A stretch of DNA of 64,000 bases from Pyronema omphalodes (Eukaryota; Ascomycota; Pezizomycetes; Pezizales; Pyronemataceae), in contig JAJJXM010000079.1 of the NCBI GenBank assembly GCA_024516155.1, forward strand, positions 62,001 through 126,000. The letters are read 5' to 3'. Each line of letters starts with the position of its first letter. Positions within the stretch are counted from its first letter, which is position 1. Of this stretch, positions 63,715 through 64,000 are shown piece by piece. Under the pieces are notes generated by a model. It was given only the letters and a program-made list of their open reading frames with translations, had not been told where the DNA came from and did no database searches. The translations under genes and the position numbers were made by a program.

Positions 63715-64000
63715 TGTCAGGGAACTAGGAGCGGACGTTCAAAGAACACACTGAACACTACCGGCAAGAGGGACTAGGCGGGTTCCGGGACGGGGAACGG
63801 CAGGACAAGGACCGAAGTGCTCGTCAGACGGACGGCACACGAAACAGGAACAGGGACAAGGACAAGAGTGACGTAGGACTGGAAGAAGAAGTCTTTATTA
63901 GGAGCAAGGGAAAGACACAAGACGTTCGATGGAGAACTCGACAACGGGGAGGCAAGCCTCCTTATGTACAAAGGGGCGGCCAGCACTCTTGCTGGGCCGT
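63715..64000 (-). repeat. 5' LTR of gypsy-G, cut by window edge
   Basis: Begins tgtcagggaactagg at 63715 and matches 57915-58200 almost exactly (two differences seen). Confidence 0.93.

Larger units (their letters stand above)
57915..64000 (-). mobile_element. Ty3/gypsy chromovirus gypsy-G, 5' LTR cut by window edge
   Basis: Same family as F, opposite strand, also inserted in copia-2. 3' LTR 57915-58432, pol 58444-62108, gag segments 62099-63679, and 5' LTR from 63715 past 64000. The 286 comparable LTR bases differ at only about 2 sites by eye, so this is the youngest family member here. One deletion of about 67 bp in RT is the only clear lesion. Confidence 0.92.

Overview
The window is nuclear DNA of a filamentous ascomycete (Pezizomycotina). 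The evidence is host genes with several short introns (about 50 to 340 bp, GT..AG), fungal transporter and oxidoreductase families, and chromodomain-bearing Ty3/gypsy elements next to Ty1/copia elements. I cannot name the genus. About two thirds of the sequence is mobile DNA.

Left block (1-24221): nested LTR retrotransposons. It opens with the 3' part of a Ty1/copia element (copia-1, + strand) running in from the left edge. A 5'-truncated Ty3/gypsy element follows (gypsy-C, + strand, about 4248-8030), whose polyprotein carries an unusual Cys/His-rich, membrane-anchored C-terminal extension. Next is a three-deep nest on the minus strand. Old element D (pieces at about 8031-8570 and 22301-24221) is split by relative A (8571-22300), which is split by the + strand gypsy-B (13199-20596) with a perfect 5-bp target duplication. 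Gypsy-B has near-identical 1.14-kb LTRs and full-length gag and pol frames, but its reverse transcriptase lacks the first catalytic aspartate.

Middle block (24222-47202): the host gene island. In order: a secreted GMC oxidoreductase (+), an NCS1 purine-cytosine permease (-), a proline-rich single-pass membrane protein followed in the same frame by a 188-codon open stretch behind one TAG (-), an MFS transporter (-), a short-chain dehydrogenase (-), and a von Willebrand A-domain protein (-). All multi-exon models given here close in frame by hand. The genes look like independent housekeeping or accessory metabolism; there is no backbone enzyme for a biosynthetic cluster. An 81-bp inverted-repeat element sits at 42275-42355.

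Right block (47203-64000): a hAT-like non-autonomous element with a perfect 8-bp target duplication contains a second, TA-flanked inverted-repeat element. After it comes a second copy of the same copia family (copia-2, minus strand), broken by two gypsy elements of the A/D family: F (+, 50505-56668, complete with both LTRs) and G (-, from 57915 past the right edge).

The most interesting biology is in the A/D/F/G family. Comparing copies suggests expression through four reading-frame segments: an 80-codon ORF1, an ORF2 whose AUG overlaps the ORF1 stop, a -1 shift near a C-rich tract into the capsid frame, and a -1 shift at a conserved G GGA AAA heptamer into pol. The last site is shared with gypsy-B. 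The second notable signal is the gypsy-B LTR, whose promoter region is an array of telomere-like TTAGGG motifs, CACGTG and GATA palindromes and a 21-bp CG-rich repeat.
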